A DNA stretch of 64,000 nucleotides from an uncultured Solirubrobacterales bacterium (GCA_937128795.1 CAKZMQ010000007.1:248001-312000); one strand, 5' to 3'; shown: positions 52,486 to 62,559, counted from the first letter of the stretch. Numbers and translations: made by a program. The notes: a model not told the origin generated them from the letters alone.

Positions 52486-53513
52486 CCGATGAATACCGGA
52501 GTGCCGACCGGCACTCGGTCGTAGAGGTCGATGACCTGTTCCGGAATCATGCGAATGCAGCCGTGTGACGCGTTGCTGCCGATCGAACCGACGTCGGCTG
52601 TTCCGTGGATCCCGACTCCGTCGTAGATCCCCAGCCAGCGCGCCTTCAGCGGATTGTCGGGACCCGGCGGGATTACCTTGCCGGCCAAATCACCAGCCCA
52701 ATCACTGTTGGGAACGTTCCACGCAGGGTTGACGGCCTTGTTGGCGATCGAGTAAAGGCCCGCCGGAGTGTCCAAACCGACCTTGCCGACGGCGATCCCA
52801 TACTTCTTAGAGAGTTTCAGGTTCTTGTAGAGGCGCAGCTTGTAGCCCTTGCGGTCGACGACGATGATCGTGCTGTACTTGTCGGCAAGCTGGTCCTTCG
52901 TGACCTTTGCCTTGGTGGTCTTGACTGGCAGCTTGATTCGTCGCGAGACCGTCGGATCTTGCAAGCGCTTGTTGATCTGCTGCGTCAAACGGGCTTGACG
53001 CACCGCCAGTCCGGGTTTTTCGTCGACCTCGCCGATTCCCGTGGCGCTGTATTTGATCGCGGCATCGACCGGCGCCCGATCGTAGGACCGTCCTACGCTG
53101 CGAACGAATCGCCGCACGGCCCGGTCGGAGTAGGTGATTTCGATCGGGACTGTTATGTCGCGACGCTGGCCGACAGCACTGCGCACCGCATTGGCCACGA
53201 AGAACCCCGAATTGCTCTCGTCGAGCGCTTCGGCGACCATGCCATCGATGTCGATGTGCACCTTCGATTTCGACGGCTTGAGCGTGCGGGTTTTGCCCTC
53301 GTAGCTCACCACAATCGGCCGCTGGACCGTTTCCTGCAACTCATCCTCGAGTCGCGTCTTTGCGGCTGCAGAAGAAAGTCCGGAGACGTCGATTCCGCCG
53401 ATCGTCACGCCCTTTGCGACCTTGTCATTCTGCGTCTGGTCGAACGCGAATGCGCCAAGCAAAAACAGCAGGAGCACTCCTGCTGCGTACGTGATCCAAC
53501 GATTGCGTTTCAT
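52482..53513 (-). CDS. L,D-transpeptidase (YkuD) with PG-binding-4 domain
   Basis: 343 aa from the ATG at 53513. N-terminal signal anchor (TYAAGVLLLFLLGAFAF, about 6-23). Then a VanW-type peptidoglycan-binding domain (GVTIGGIDVSGLSSAAAKTRLEDEL..., about 35-200) and a C-terminal YkuD domain with the catalytic signature GIHGTADVGSIGSNASHGCIRM (His, Ser-His-Gly-Cys). Forms 3-3 peptidoglycan cross-links or anchors proteins to the wall, outside the membrane. First gene of the coupled transpeptidase-recombinase-sigma operon. Confidence 0.92.
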   Translation of the reverse strand: MKRNRWITYAAGVLLLFLLGAFAFDQTQNDKVAKGVTIGGIDVSGLSSAAAKTRLEDELQETVQRPIVVSYEGKTRTLKPSKSKVHIDIDGMVAEALDESNSGFFVANAVRSAVGQRRDITVPIEITYSDRAVRRFVRSVGRSYDRAPVDAAIKYSATGIGEVDEKPGLAVRQARLTQQINKRLQDPTVSRRIKLPVKTTKAKVTKDQLADKYSTIIVVDRKGYKLRLYKNLKLSKKYGIAVGKVGLDTPAGLYSIANKAVNPAWNVPNSDWAGDLAGKVIPPGPDNPLKARWLGIYDGVGIHGTADVGSIGSNASHGCIRMIPEQVIDLYDRVPVGTPVFIG

Positions 53514-53716
53514 CTGTTCATAGTTTCGACGTTGAGGGCAGCGACATGGGTCGCATGAAACTGACATTGCGCATCTGCCCGGCGTCGCTCTTGTCGGTAT
53601 TACGGGCGATTCCGTTCATTGGTTAACTTAGAGACAATCTGCACAGGTTGATCCGGCACGCCGATTATCCCGAAGAACCCGGCGTGTACGCCGCCCCGCC
53701 AACTACATTCTCCAGC

Positions 53717-54433
53717 GTGCGATCCAAGGAAGATGTACGTAACGATGTCTGGCGCTCGATGGACCATCAGGGCGTCTCGCGGTTTCCCGGGGCGGAAGGC
53801 CGTATTCCCAACTTTGCCGGCGCGAAGATGGCCGCCGAACGCCTCACCCGCCACCACTACTGGCAGGACGCCGAGGTTCTGAAGGTCAATCCCGATTCGC
53901 CGCAGACACATGTGCGTCGTCTGGCGCTGGAGTCCGGCAAGTCATTGGTGATGGCCGTTCCACGCCTGCGCGAGGAACATCCGTTTCGGCTGCTCAATCC
54001 AAAGAAGATGACCAAGGACGAGATTCGCGAGGCAGCGACGATCAAGGGCGCCCTCAAGCACGGTGAGGTTCTCGATCTCGAACAGGTTCCAAAACTCGAC
54101 CTGGTGCTCACCGGCGCGGTCGCGGTGAATCTGAAGGGCGCGAGGATCGGCAAGGGAAGTGGCTTCTCGGACCTCGAATACGCATTGCTGCACGAGACCG
54201 GCAAGGTCGACGACGAAGTGCCGGTCTGCACCACCGTTCATCCGATTCAGATATTGCGCGAGAACCTGCTTGTCACCGCGCACGACATCCCTGTCGACCT
54301 GCTTGCCACCCCGCGAGCCGTGATCGAGGTCGAGGGCGAATACCCGCGCAACAACGGGATCCTCTGGGACCACCTCCAGCCGCCCCAGATTCACGAAATC
54401 CCGGTGCTTGAGCGCTGGGGTTATGCGGCCTAA
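53717..54433 (+). CDS. 5-formyltetrahydrofolate cyclo-ligase-like protein
   Basis: 238 aa from the GTG at 53717. The protein starts VRSKEDVRNDVWRSMD, followed by ARF/RIPNFAGAKMAAERL, KVNPDSPQTHVRRLAL and GSGFSDLEYALL, then PVCTTVHPIQI. This fits the 5-formyl-THF cyclo-ligase superfamily, in the archaeal/actinobacterial subgroup rather than the YgfA type. The track uses a TTG at 53648; the GTG is preferred because TACATT ends seven bases before it. Its folate substrate is inferred from family. Confidence 0.8.
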   Translation: MRSKEDVRNDVWRSMDHQGVSRFPGAEGRIPNFAGAKMAAERLTRHHYWQDAEVLKVNPDSPQTHVRRLALESGKSLVMAVPRLREEHPFRLLNPKKMTKDEIREAATIKGALKHGEVLDLEQVPKLDLVLTGAVAVNLKGARIGKGSGFSDLEYALLHETGKVDDEVPVCTTVHPIQILRENLLVTAHDIPVDLLATPRAVIEVEGEYPRNNGILWDHLQPPQIHEIPVLERWGYAA

Positions 54434-54439
54434 TCCGTC

Positions 54440-56125
54440 CTAGTTTGTAACGGCACCGATCGACGCGGACGATACGTGCCGCGAGTATTTGCCCAATACA
54501 CCGCGTGTGTACAGCGGGGGCGGTGACTGGTACTCGGCGACGCGCTTGGCTATCTCGTCGTCGCTGAGCTGAACGTTCAATTCGCGCTTGGCCACATCGA
54601 ACACGACGATGTCGCCCTCCTGAACCGCCGAGATCGGTCCGCCGAGCGCCGCCTCCGGAGCCACGTGACCGGCCATGAATCCATGAGTTGCACCGGAGAA
54701 CCGCCCATCCGTCAGCAACGCGACTTCTTCGCCGAGACCCTCGCCGACCAACGCAGCGGTGACCTGCAGCATCTCGCGCATTCCGGGGCCGCCGGCCGGA
54801 CCTTCGTTGCGGATGACGACGACGTCGCCAGGCTTGATTTCGTTCTTTTCGACCGCGGCAAAAGCGAGCTTTTCAGATTCAAACACCCGTGCCGGACCCT
54901 CGTGGAAAACACGTTCATGCCCGGCTAGTTTCACGACGCAGCCTTCCGGCGCGAGGTTGCCTTTGAGGATCGCGATGCCACCGGTGGCCTTGAGCGGAGC
55001 ATCCAGTGCGGTGACGACCTGCTGGCCTGCAGTCTCTTGAGCGTCACGCGCATAGTCGGCGGCGGTGTTGCCCTCGATGCGAATGCAGTTCTCGTTCAGT
55101 AGTCCCGCCTCGAGCAGTCGATTGGCCACGACCGGAACTCCACCGGCGTCCCAGAAATGCTTGGCGAGAAAACGACCGCCCGGCTTCAGGTCGCAGGTCA
55201 GAGGTGTCTTGCTGCTGATCTCGTCAAACTCCTCGATCTTCAGGTCGATCTCGGCCTCGTACGCGACTGCCAATAGATGCAGAACCGCGTTAGTCGAACC
55301 GCCGCTCATGCAGACCGACGCGATCGCATTCTGAATCGACTCCTTGGTAATGACGTCGCGCGCGAGAAGACCGCGTTTGAGCACGTCCACGACCAATCGC
55401 CCCGCGTCCTCGGCGACTTGTTTGCGCGCGCCGACTTCGGCGGGGACCATCGCGCTGCCGGCAGGTGAGATGCCGAGCACTTCGAAGGCCATTGCCATCG
55501 TGTTGGCCGTGAACTGCCCGCCGCACGCCCCGGCTCCCGGAGATGCGGCGTTCTCGATGTCGAGCAGCTGCTGATCGGTGATGTTGCCTACGGCGTGTGC
55601 GCCTACCGCTTCGAAGACGTCCTGGATCGAGATCTCCTCGTCGTTCAGCTGTCCCGGCAGGATCGAACCGCCGTAGAGCATCACGGACGGCAGGTTGAGA
55701 CGCGAAAGCGCCATCACTGTGCCGGGAATCGTCTTGTCACAACCGGAGATCGCGATCACCGCATCGAACGCATGGCCGCGGCTGACCAGCTCGATGCTGT
55801 CTGCGATCACCTCGCGACTGACCAACGAGGTGCGCATGCCCTCGTGACCCATGGTGATTCCGTCGCTGATTGCGACTGTGTTGAATTCCATCGGTGTCGC
55901 GCCCGCAGCCCGGATGCCGTCTTTGACGGCAGCGGATACGGCGCGCAGATGAAAGTTGCAGGGCATCGTTTCGGTCCACGTATTGGCGACGCCGACGATC
56001 GGTTTGGCCAGTGCTTCGTCGTCGAACCCGATTCCTTTGAGGTACGCGCGCGCCGCTGCACGCTCCGGGCCATCGAGAAGTTCACTACTGATCTTGCGTG
56101 TGTCAAATTCTGATTCAGGGGTCAT
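54440..56125 (-). CDS. ilvD: Dihydroxy-acid dehydratase
   Basis: Iron-sulfur enzyme of valine/isoleucine synthesis. The cluster cysteines are in [17 protein letters not shown] and [13 protein letters not shown]; the catalytic-serine segment [20 protein letters not shown] is near the C-terminus. 561 aa from the ATG at 56125 ([15 protein letters not shown]); the track adds 27 unconserved residues. TAAGAT ends eight bases upstream, so it is probably leaderless. It stands alone, about 50 kb from ilvBN. Confidence 0.96.
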   Translation of the reverse strand: MTPESEFDTRKISSELLDGPERAAARAYLKGIGFDDEALAKPIVGVANTWTETMPCNFHLRAVSAAVKDGIRAAGATPMEFNTVAISDGITMGHEGMRTSLVSREVIADSIELVSRGHAFDAVIAISGCDKTIPGTVMALSRLNLPSVMLYGGSILPGQLNDEEISIQDVFEAVGAHAVGNITDQQLLDIENAASPGAGACGGQFTANTMAMAFEVLGISPAGSAMVPAEVGARKQVAEDAGRLVVDVLKRGLLARDVITKESIQNAIASVCMSGGSTNAVLHLLAVAYEAEIDLKIEEFDEISSKTPLTCDLKPGGRFLAKHFWDAGGVPVVANRLLEAGLLNENCIRIEGNTAADYARDAQETAGQQVVTALDAPLKATGGIAILKGNLAPEGCVVKLAGHERVFHEGPARVFESEKLAFAAVEKNEIKPGDVVVIRNEGPAGGPGMREMLQVTAALVGEGLGEEVALLTDGRFSGATHGFMAGHVAPEAALGGPISAVQEGDIVVFDVAKRELNVQLSDDEIAKRVAEYQSPPPLYTRGVLGKYSRHVSSASIGAVTN

Positions 56126-56195
56126 GGTGCGCGATCTTAGTGCTTGGCTGTCTTTCGTCTGAGTCGTCGTGGCGCGTTTCGCTGACCTGTGAGGA

Positions 56196-57302
56196 TCACT
56201 GTTCAATCACTCTGTAGCCGCCTCCTTGCTCACGTTTCACAACCCCGGCGAGTTCCAGTTCGCCGAGCGTCCGTACGATTTCGCGAACGCCACTACCGGG
56301 CAGGCCGTTGGCGATCTCGCGCGGTGACGAGTCGCCGGCTGCGACCAACGCGAACACGTCGGCCCTGAGGCCTTCAAGCGCGGGGATTGATGCGATTCCC
56401 TGCGGCGGCCGTCCGAATTCGATTGCGAGCGTGTCGAGTACGTCGGCAATATCGCGTATCACGACCGCTTCATCACGGCTGAGCATCGCGTTTGGGCCAG
56501 CGCTGAGTGGCGAGGTCACCGGACCGGGTATCGCGCCGACTGCTGATCCGATCTGCTCAGCAAAATCCATGGTGTGACGAGCGCCGGAACTCTCGGTGCC
56601 CTCGACGAACACACTCAGCGAGCTCAAGCCGGCGATCACGCGGTTTCTGGCGACGAAGGCCCATCGCTTCGCGCTGGTGCCGGGCGGGTTTTCCGAGACA
56701 ACGCAGCCAACGCCGGCGATCTGCTCGTGGAGTCGCCGGTGCGACGGTGGATATGCGACGTCCGGACCACCCGCGAGCACAGCGATCGTCCGCCCGCCGC
56801 CCTGCAGCGCTCCGCGATGCGCGGCCCCGTCGACTCCGAGCGCCATTCCACTGACGGCGACCAGGCCCAACGCGGAAGCCTCGTTGCCGAGCGAGTAGGC
56901 GACTTCCCTTCCGTAGGACGAGGCCCGCCTGGCGCCGACGATCGCGACCGCTTCGGAGTGCTCGAGCGATGCCAGCAGTGAGGCATTGCCGATTCCGTAG
57001 ACGACGGGCGGAGTGTCTTCGAGGAGCGAGAGTCGATTCGGGAACTCAGGTGAGTGGATGCAAACCGTCCAAACCGATCCGAATCGCTCGTCGGCGGACT
57101 CGAGCAGATCTTGCATCTGTCGCTCCATCCGTTGATCGACCTCTGGATGGAGCCGCGTGAGCTGCTCGTGCATTTCCCGCGTGTCCAGCCGCAGCAGGGC
57201 GGCGGCATCTACAGTTCGGCTGAAAGTGGCTTCCGCGTACCGAAGCGCCTCCGATCGCAGAACCGACGCCCGAAGGCAGGCATTGCACGCCGGTCCGATC
57301 AT
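56196..57302 (-). CDS. dprA: DNA-processing protein DprA/Smf
   Basis: Loads RecA onto single-stranded DNA taken up in transformation. 368 aa with an N-terminal helical part, the Rossmann domain ([80 protein letters not shown]) and a C-terminal winged helix ([17 protein letters not shown]...). Its ATG overlaps the comM stop (ATGA). Together with comM this suggests at least a remnant of competence; no uptake pilus genes are in the window. Confidence 0.94.
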   Translation of the reverse strand: MIGPACNACLRASVLRSEALRYAEATFSRTVDAAALLRLDTREMHEQLTRLHPEVDQRMERQMQDLLESADERFGSVWTVCIHSPEFPNRLSLLEDTPPVVYGIGNASLLASLEHSEAVAIVGARRASSYGREVAYSLGNEASALGLVAVSGMALGVDGAAHRGALQGGGRTIAVLAGGPDVAYPPSHRRLHEQIAGVGCVVSENPPGTSAKRWAFVARNRVIAGLSSLSVFVEGTESSGARHTMDFAEQIGSAVGAIPGPVTSPLSAGPNAMLSRDEAVVIRDIADVLDTLAIEFGRPPQGIASIPALEGLRADVFALVAAGDSSPREIANGLPGSGVREIVRTLGELELAGVVKREQGGGYRVIEQ

Positions 57303-58804
57303 GCCACCGATGTCATGTCGATCGCGCGGAATGCGAGCGCCTCTGCCATGTCGGCCTCATCGATCGTCGCGCGATCGTCGAGATCTGCGATCGTCCGTGC
57401 GACGCGCAGGGCACGGTCGTAACCGCGAAGAGAAAGTGCGCCGTTTCGATAGGCCTCTCCCAGCTGCAGCCGAACCGCGTCCGGGGGGTCGAGAAACCGA
57501 CGCGTCTGTGCTCCGTCCATCTGCCCGTTGCAGTATGCGTCGATCGTCTCGTATCGTCGCGCCTGTCGCTCGCGAGCGAGCTCGACGCGGCCTCGAACAG
57601 TCGCCGAATCAGTCACCGGCCCGGACTCCACCTCTGCCGGCGTCGGGCGATCGACCCGGCAGTGCATGTCAAACCTGTCGAGCAATGGCCCCGAGAGACG
57701 CCGTTCGTAGCGCGCCACCTCTGTCGCAGAGCATCGGCACCGCCGGTCGCCCGCCCCGCACGGACATGGGTTGGTGGCGGCCACAAGCATGAAACGGGCC
57801 GGATAGACGAATGTTCTCTGCCCGCGAGTCACGGCGATCGTCCCCGCTTCGAGCGGTTGTCGGAGCGACTCAAGTGTTCGCGTCGAGAATTCAGCCAGTT
57901 CGTCCAGGAACAACACGCCATTTGTGGCCAGCGTGACTTCCCCCGGCATCGGGGTTCGTCCGCCCCCCGTCAATCCCGATGCGCTGATCGAATGGTGCGG
58001 CGCGCGAAATGGGCGTTGCCCGACCAGGCCGTCTGAGCGCAAAAGCCCCGTGATGCTTTGCACGCGAGTGACCTCCACCGCCTCCGCCTGTGAAAGCGCC
58101 GGGAGGATCGACGGCAAGCGCCTGGCGAGCATCGTCTTACCGCAACCGGGAGGACCCTTGAACAGCACGTGGTGTCCGCCTGCAGCGGCGATCTCAAGAG
58201 CTCGAAGACTGAACTCGTGACCGCGCAGATCTTGCAGGTCAGGGCCCGCGACTTGGTCGCGAACCGCGAGATCCGCCTCGGGAACAATCGGCCGCTCGCC
58301 GTTCGCGACTCGTAAAAGATCAGACAGCCGTGCGATCGGGACTACGTGATCGGCGCTGACGAGCGCCGCCTCCCCACCGTTCGCTGCCGGTACAACGAGT
58401 GGACCTCGCCCGTCGCAGACCGCACGCTCCGCGATCGCAAGTGTGCCGTGAATCGGTCGTACGCCACCGTCGAGCGAGAGTTCACCGACAAACGCGGCTT
58501 CACGCAGCCAGGACGCCTCGATTTGGCCACTTGCGGCCATCACAGCTGCGGCAATCGCGAGATCGAACGACGGCCCAGCCTTTTGCAGATCTGCCGGAGC
58601 GAGATTTGCCGTGATCCTGCGTTGCGGGAACTCGAACCCTTCGTTCAGCAACGCTGCGCGCACGCGCTCGCGGGATTCTCGTACGGCGGTGTCCGGGAGT
58701 CCGACGATCGAGAAGGCCGGTAGTCCGCTGCGAATGTCAACCTCGACGGTGACCGGGCGGGCGTCGATTCCCTCGATCGCATATGTCGTCGCTTTGGCCA
58801 GCAC
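57299..58804 (-). CDS. comM: YifB/ComM-family Mg-chelatase-like AAA ATPase
   Basis: 501 aa from the GTG at 58804. An N-terminal Lon-like domain (VTVEVDIRSGLPAFSIVGLPDTAVRESRERVRAAL) is followed by the AAA+ module with Walker A FKGPPGCGKTMLAR, Walker B GVLFLDELAEF and the ATNPCPCGAGD...CRCS zinc motif, ending in a MgCI-type helical lid. ComM promotes branch migration during transformation; its role where competence is absent is unclear. Coupled to dprA. The track start at 58840 adds 12 residues without support. Confidence 0.92.
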   Translation of the reverse strand: MLAKATTYAIEGIDARPVTVEVDIRSGLPAFSIVGLPDTAVRESRERVRAALLNEGFEFPQRRITANLAPADLQKAGPSFDLAIAAAVMAASGQIEASWLREAAFVGELSLDGGVRPIHGTLAIAERAVCDGRGPLVVPAANGGEAALVSADHVVPIARLSDLLRVANGERPIVPEADLAVRDQVAGPDLQDLRGHEFSLRALEIAAAGGHHVLFKGPPGCGKTMLARRLPSILPALSQAEAVEVTRVQSITGLLRSDGLVGQRPFRAPHHSISASGLTGGGRTPMPGEVTLATNGVLFLDELAEFSTRTLESLRQPLEAGTIAVTRGQRTFVYPARFMLVAATNPCPCGAGDRRCRCSATEVARYERRLSGPLLDRFDMHCRVDRPTPAEVESGPVTDSATVRGRVELARERQARRYETIDAYCNGQMDGAQTRRFLDPPDAVRLQLGEAYRNGALSLRGYDRALRVARTIADLDDRATIDEADMAEALAFRAIDMTSVA

Positions 58805-58980
58805 AATGAGCAGAATGCCGCCGGTCGCGTTACGCGACAAGACCGATTTCGAAGAATTCTGCGATCACGGTGCGACAAAAGTTTCACGACATCTACGCGC
58901 GCGGAAATCGTCGTGAAATCACTGCACAATCGTTCGAATTCGGTCTTGTTCTGCAACACGGTCATGGCCAAGATCGATCG

Positions 58981-59397
58981 ATGGACCCTGCAGTCAAGCG
59001 TGACCCACGGCACACGATCGGTGCAATTGGTGAAGCCGCAGTGCGCGAACACGTAGCCGCATTGAAATGGTTGCTGGTCGACTACAACGTCCGTTGGCGC
59101 GACGGCGAGTTGGATGTAATCGCGCTCGACCGACGAACTCTCGTCTTCATCGAGGTGAAGACGCTTCGCGCGCGGCACAGTACGGGAAGACCTGCGTTCT
59201 CTCCGTTTGAATCGATCGGCCTGCGCAAACAAGGCCAACTACGTCGGCTCGCTCGCCGATGGCTGTCAGAGGATCTGCGTAGGCAGCATCGCGACGCAGA
59301 GCTGCGCTTCGAATCGATCCGCTTCGACGCCTTCGCCGTGACGGTCGACCGTGACGACGTCGTCACTTCGATCGAGCACTTGGAGGATGCCTTTTGA
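58981..59397 (+). CDS. YraN/UPF0102 endonuclease-like protein
   Basis: 138 aa from the ATG at 58981. The pattern GAIGEAAVREHVAALKWLLVDYNVRWRDGELDVIALDRRTLVFIEVKTL is typical of UPF0102, a restriction-endonuclease-like fold with E...D...ExK residues (GEAAV, GELDVIA, FIEVK). Biochemical role is not established. It is often found next to rnhB and comM, as here, although on the opposite strand to both. Confidence 0.88.
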   Translation: MDPAVKRDPRHTIGAIGEAAVREHVAALKWLLVDYNVRWRDGELDVIALDRRTLVFIEVKTLRARHSTGRPAFSPFESIGLRKQGQLRRLARRWLSEDLRRQHRDAELRFESIRFDAFAVTVDRDDVVTSIEHLEDAF

Positions 59398-59423
59398 ACC
59401 GCCTGAGTACTAACGCGCGGCGG

Positions 59424-60071
59424 TCAGGCGACGAGCTGGAACTGTTCGTACGCGGACGACGCGAACGAGCGACGGTGCAACGCCGTTGGCCCGTGTGCCT
59501 GGATCGCCTCTCGGTGCGCGGCAGTCGCATAGCCGACGTGCTGGTCGAAGCCGAACTGCGGATACTTGGCCGAGGCGCGCTGCATGAAGCGGTCGCGCGA
59601 GACCTTCGCAACAATCGACGCGGCGGCGATTGCAGCGCTCGTGGCGTCGCCCTTGACGACGGCCTCGCACGGCTCGTCGAGGCCGAACGGCATATACCCG
59701 TCGCTGAGCATCACGTCTCCTGTTCCCGCGACGCGGTCGAGCGCGGTACCAAGACAGTGAAGGTTGGTGCGATGGAGCCCGTACTCGTCGATATAGGAAG
59801 CCGATCGAACGACCACGGCGACCGCTGTCGCGACGCGCGTGATGTCGCCGAAGAGCGCCTCGCGTCGAGCCGCAGAGAGTTTCTTCGAGTCATTCATGGC
59901 TGAGAGCGAGATCAAATCTTCGCGGCTGATCGATTCGTAGTCAAACAGCACGCCCGCGGCGACGATTGGGCCGGCGAGGCACCCGCGACCAGCTTCATCG
60001 GTACCCGCAACGCGCTTTCCGCGAGCACGATCAAATTCGACTAGCGGTGATGTTCCTCCCGAACGAGCCAT
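59424..60071 (-). CDS. rnhB: Ribonuclease HII
   Basis: 215 aa. The catalytic motif is VAGTDEAGRGCLAGP with the two acidic residues DE, followed by MNDSKKLSAARRE, AVVKGDATSAAIAAASIVAKVSRD and DQHVGYAT. Removes ribonucleotides misinserted in DNA. TAGGTT ends eight bases before the ATG, suggesting a leaderless mRNA with its own promoter although lepB genes lie upstream. Part of the conserved rplS-lepB-rnhB neighbourhood. Confidence 0.96.
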   Translation of the reverse strand: MARSGGTSPLVEFDRARGKRVAGTDEAGRGCLAGPIVAAGVLFDYESISREDLISLSAMNDSKKLSAARREALFGDITRVATAVAVVVRSASYIDEYGLHRTNLHCLGTALDRVAGTGDVMLSDGYMPFGLDEPCEAVVKGDATSAAIAAASIVAKVSRDRFMQRASAKYPQFGFDQHVGYATAAHREAIQAHGPTALHRRSFASSAYEQFQLVA

Positions 60072-60183
60072 TGGCGGTCAACCTACCGACGGGGTCGGAG
60101 GTGATCCGGAGCAACCGGTGCCTTCGAGCGAGCGCCGCGGGCATCCGAATCTGGGTGGATTCGCCGCGCAGAGCAGCCCCCCG

Positions 60184-60951
60184 CTAGAGACCGCCGATGC
60201 GATTTGGTGGCCAGTAGGTCGCGAACGCTTCGCCAATCATGTTCTCTTTCGGGATCGGCCCCCAAAACCGGCTGTCGTCGCTGTTGTTGCGATTGTCGCC
60301 AAGCATGAAGTACATACCTTCGGGGATCTTGATCTCCATCGAGAAAGTGCAGGTGATTGCGGTCGTGCGCGAATCGTCACAGCTGTCATCGGGATTGATG
60401 TACGGCTCGACCAACTCTTTACCGTTGATGTACGCGTGGCCCTTGATGATCTTCAGGCGGTCTCCCGGCAATCCGATCACGCGCTTGATGAACGCTTGCG
60501 ATTGCTTGCCCTCGGTGGCGACCGGACAGGGCATGTAGTCGCCGGAGAGATCGTCTGGAAGTTCCGAGATCGACGGCAGCGCGACGTACTTCGTTCCGGG
60601 AGCCGGTCCGAAAGATTCACCGTTCTGGATGCCGCATTGTTGCGCCTCGGCGCCCGGCGGCGGGTTGAACACCATCACGTCGCCGCGCTCTGGAGTTCCG
60701 AAACGTCCTTCGATGCGATTGGCGAGTACGCGCTGGCCGACGTCAAGCGTCGGCACCATCGAGGGGCTCGGGATTTTGTACGGCTTCACGAGCAAGTACT
60801 GGATCGTGAACGCGAAGGCGATCGCCACCACAACGATCATCGCGGTTTCGACCGCGGGGCTCATCTGTTTCTTTGGCGACTCTTCAGGCATTTGCGGGCC
60901 AGACTTCTTGCTGTTGGGCGCCTTGCGATCGGCAAACAACGGATGCGACAT
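60184..60951 (-). CDS. lepB: Signal peptidase I (copy 1)
   Basis: 255 aa membrane serine protease that cuts Sec signal peptides outside the membrane. An N-terminal anchor (TAMIVVVAIAFAFTIQYLLV, about 36-56) precedes the nucleophile in IPSPSMVPTL and the general-base Lys in IKRVIGLPGD; GDNRNNSDDSR is the C-terminal box. About 30 extra N-terminal cytosolic residues. Six bases downstream of copy 2 and similar to it throughout, including a shared TYWPPNRIGGL end. Confidence 0.95.
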   Translation of the reverse strand: MSHPLFADRKAPNSKKSGPQMPEESPKKQMSPAVETAMIVVVAIAFAFTIQYLLVKPYKIPSPSMVPTLDVGQRVLANRIEGRFGTPERGDVMVFNPPPGAEAQQCGIQNGESFGPAPGTKYVALPSISELPDDLSGDYMPCPVATEGKQSQAFIKRVIGLPGDRLKIIKGHAYINGKELVEPYINPDDSCDDSRTTAITCTFSMEIKIPEGMYFMLGDNRNNSDDSRFWGPIPKENMIGEAFATYWPPNRIGGL

Positions 60952-60957
60952 CTAGAA

Positions 60958-61680
60958 CTAAAGCCCGCCGATGCGATTCGGTGGCCAGTAGGTCATGAAG
61001 GCATTGCCGATCAGGTTCTCTTTCGGCACGGGGCCCCAGATCCTGCTGTCGGCGCTGGCATTGCGATTGTCGCCCATCATGAAATAGCTGTCAGGAGCGA
61101 TCGTGATGTCCAACGAGTAGGTGCAGTCGCTACTGAAAGACCCCTCACGATCGCAGCTGTCCTGCTTGTTCACGTACGGCTCGTCGAGCTGTTTGCCATT
61201 GATGTAGACGTGCCCTCGAATCACCTTCAATTCTTCGCCCGGCAGGCCAACCACGCGTTTAATGAAGGCATCTGAGAACTTTCCGGGTGTGCCCCTCGGG
61301 CAGGGCATCTTCGCGGCGAGAAGGTCGTCTCCACCGGATTCGTAGATCAGCCCCGGTAGGTACTCCTGCCCGTCACTTACGCCACATTCGCTCGCTTCGG
61401 CGCCGGCCGGAGGGTTGAATACGACGACGTCTCCGCGTGACGGAGTGCCGAAACGCCCCTCGACGCGGTTGACCAGCACGCGCTGGCCGATCTCGAGCGT
61501 CGGAACCATCGATTCGCTCGGAATCTTGTACGGCTTGACGACGAATGCCTGGATACCGAGCGCAAGTCCGAGGGCAACGGCGACGATTGCCACGAGCTCG
61601 ATGAACGATTCGCTGTTCGACTTGCGCTTGCCGTCTTCGGGACCGTAACCGTCCGGTGCGCCGTCGAGCTGATCGTTCAT
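60958..61680 (-). CDS. lepB: Signal peptidase I (copy 2)
   Basis: 240 aa. Anchor helix (FIELVAIVAVALGLALGIQAFVV, about 26-48), nucleophile Ser in IPSESMVPTL, Lys in IKRVVGLPGE, and GDNRNASADSR near the C-terminus. A tandem duplicate of the copy at 60184; cysteine pairs in the domain (SECGVSDG, DSCDREG...SDCTYS) occur in both. It follows rplS by 26 bp. Confidence 0.95.
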   Translation of the reverse strand: MNDQLDGAPDGYGPEDGKRKSNSESFIELVAIVAVALGLALGIQAFVVKPYKIPSESMVPTLEIGQRVLVNRVEGRFGTPSRGDVVVFNPPAGAEASECGVSDGQEYLPGLIYESGGDDLLAAKMPCPRGTPGKFSDAFIKRVVGLPGEELKVIRGHVYINGKQLDEPYVNKQDSCDREGSFSSDCTYSLDITIAPDSYFMMGDNRNASADSRIWGPVPKENLIGNAFMTYWPPNRIGGL

Positions 61681-61706
61681 CTCGGGCTGCCGACCGGCAG
61701 GGCGGG

Positions 61707-62450
61707 TCAGCTTGCCGGTTCTTCGGGCTTGGCTTCGGAATCGGATTCCGCGTCTGCAGTGGCCTCGGGTTCGGCCGAAGCCTCGTCGGTGGACTCGACC
61801 TCGGCCGAGGCGTCCTCAGCAGGTGCTTCCTCGGCAGCTGCTTCCTCAGCAGGTGCGTCCTCAGCGGGTGCTTCGTCGGCCGGCGCCTCGTCAGCAGGCG
61901 CTTCAGTCGACACTACCTCGGCGGTTTCCACATTCTCAGTTTCGTCAGTGCCATTTACTTCAGCGTCTGTCTCTTCCGCGCCGGTTTCTTCAACGCCGGA
62001 CTCTTCAACGATTTCCTCCGGTGCGACGACCTCGGCCTCTTCCTGAGCGCCCTCGGCGTCGAACGCCCCGACTGCTTCGGAATCGAGTGAAGCCTGTTCC
62101 TGCGGCGTCCAGGCGCGCTCGCGAACACGCGCGCGCTTGCCGACGCGGTCGCGCAGGTAGTAGAGCTTGGCGCGGCGCACTTCGCCGCGGGCGGCAACTT
62201 CGATCTTCTCGATCTTCGTCGAGTGGACCGGGAACGTACGCTCGACACCGACGCCGAACGACTGCTTCCTGACAGTGAAAGTCTCGCGCACGCCGCTTCC
62301 CTGACGCTTGAGCACCACACCCTCGAAGACCTGCGTACGGCGACGCGTGCCTTCGACGACCTGGAAGTGAACCCGGACGCGGTCGCCCGAGTCGAATGGC
62401 GGCACCTGCTGGAGCTGTGCCTTTTCAAGCTTGTCGATGATCGTGCTCAT
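61707..62450 (-). CDS. rplS: 50S ribosomal protein L19 with long acidic C-terminal extension
   Basis: Residues 1-120 are a normal L19 ([48 protein letters not shown]-like, [38 protein letters not shown]). Instead of ending there, the frame continues another ~125 residues rich in Ala and Glu, with tandem repeats of the type APADE / APAED / EEAPAEDA. The frame is open and in phase, so this is not an obvious assembly error. Similar Ala/Glu tails occur on some actinobacterial ribosomal proteins. It has its own transcription unit after the trmD terminator. Confidence 0.93.
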   Translation of the reverse strand: MSTIIDKLEKAQLQQVPPFDSGDRVRVHFQVVEGTRRRTQVFEGVVLKRQGSGVRETFTVRKQSFGVGVERTFPVHSTKIEKIEVAARGEVRRAKLYYLRDRVGKRARVRERAWTPQEQASLDSEAVGAFDAEGAQEEAEVVAPEEIVEESGVEETGAEETDAEVNGTDETENVETAEVVSTEAPADEAPADEAPAEDAPAEEAAAEEAPAEDASAEVESTDEASAEPEATADAESDSEAKPEEPAS

Positions 62451-62532
62451 GGGAAACTTTCTGAAACTGCAGAGAAATTGGGCGAGACGTACTACTGGTC
62501 GTTCTTACTGGCCTGAAGGCCGAATGGCAAAC

Positions 62533-62559
62533 AAAAAAATGCACGAGCCGTGCTCGTGC
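62533..62559 (-). terminator. Intrinsic terminator after trmD
   Basis: On the minus strand GCACGAGC-ACG-GCTCGTGC (8 bp stem) followed by ATTTTTTT, 45 bp past the trmD stop; separates khpA-rimM-trmD from rplS. Confidence 0.92.
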
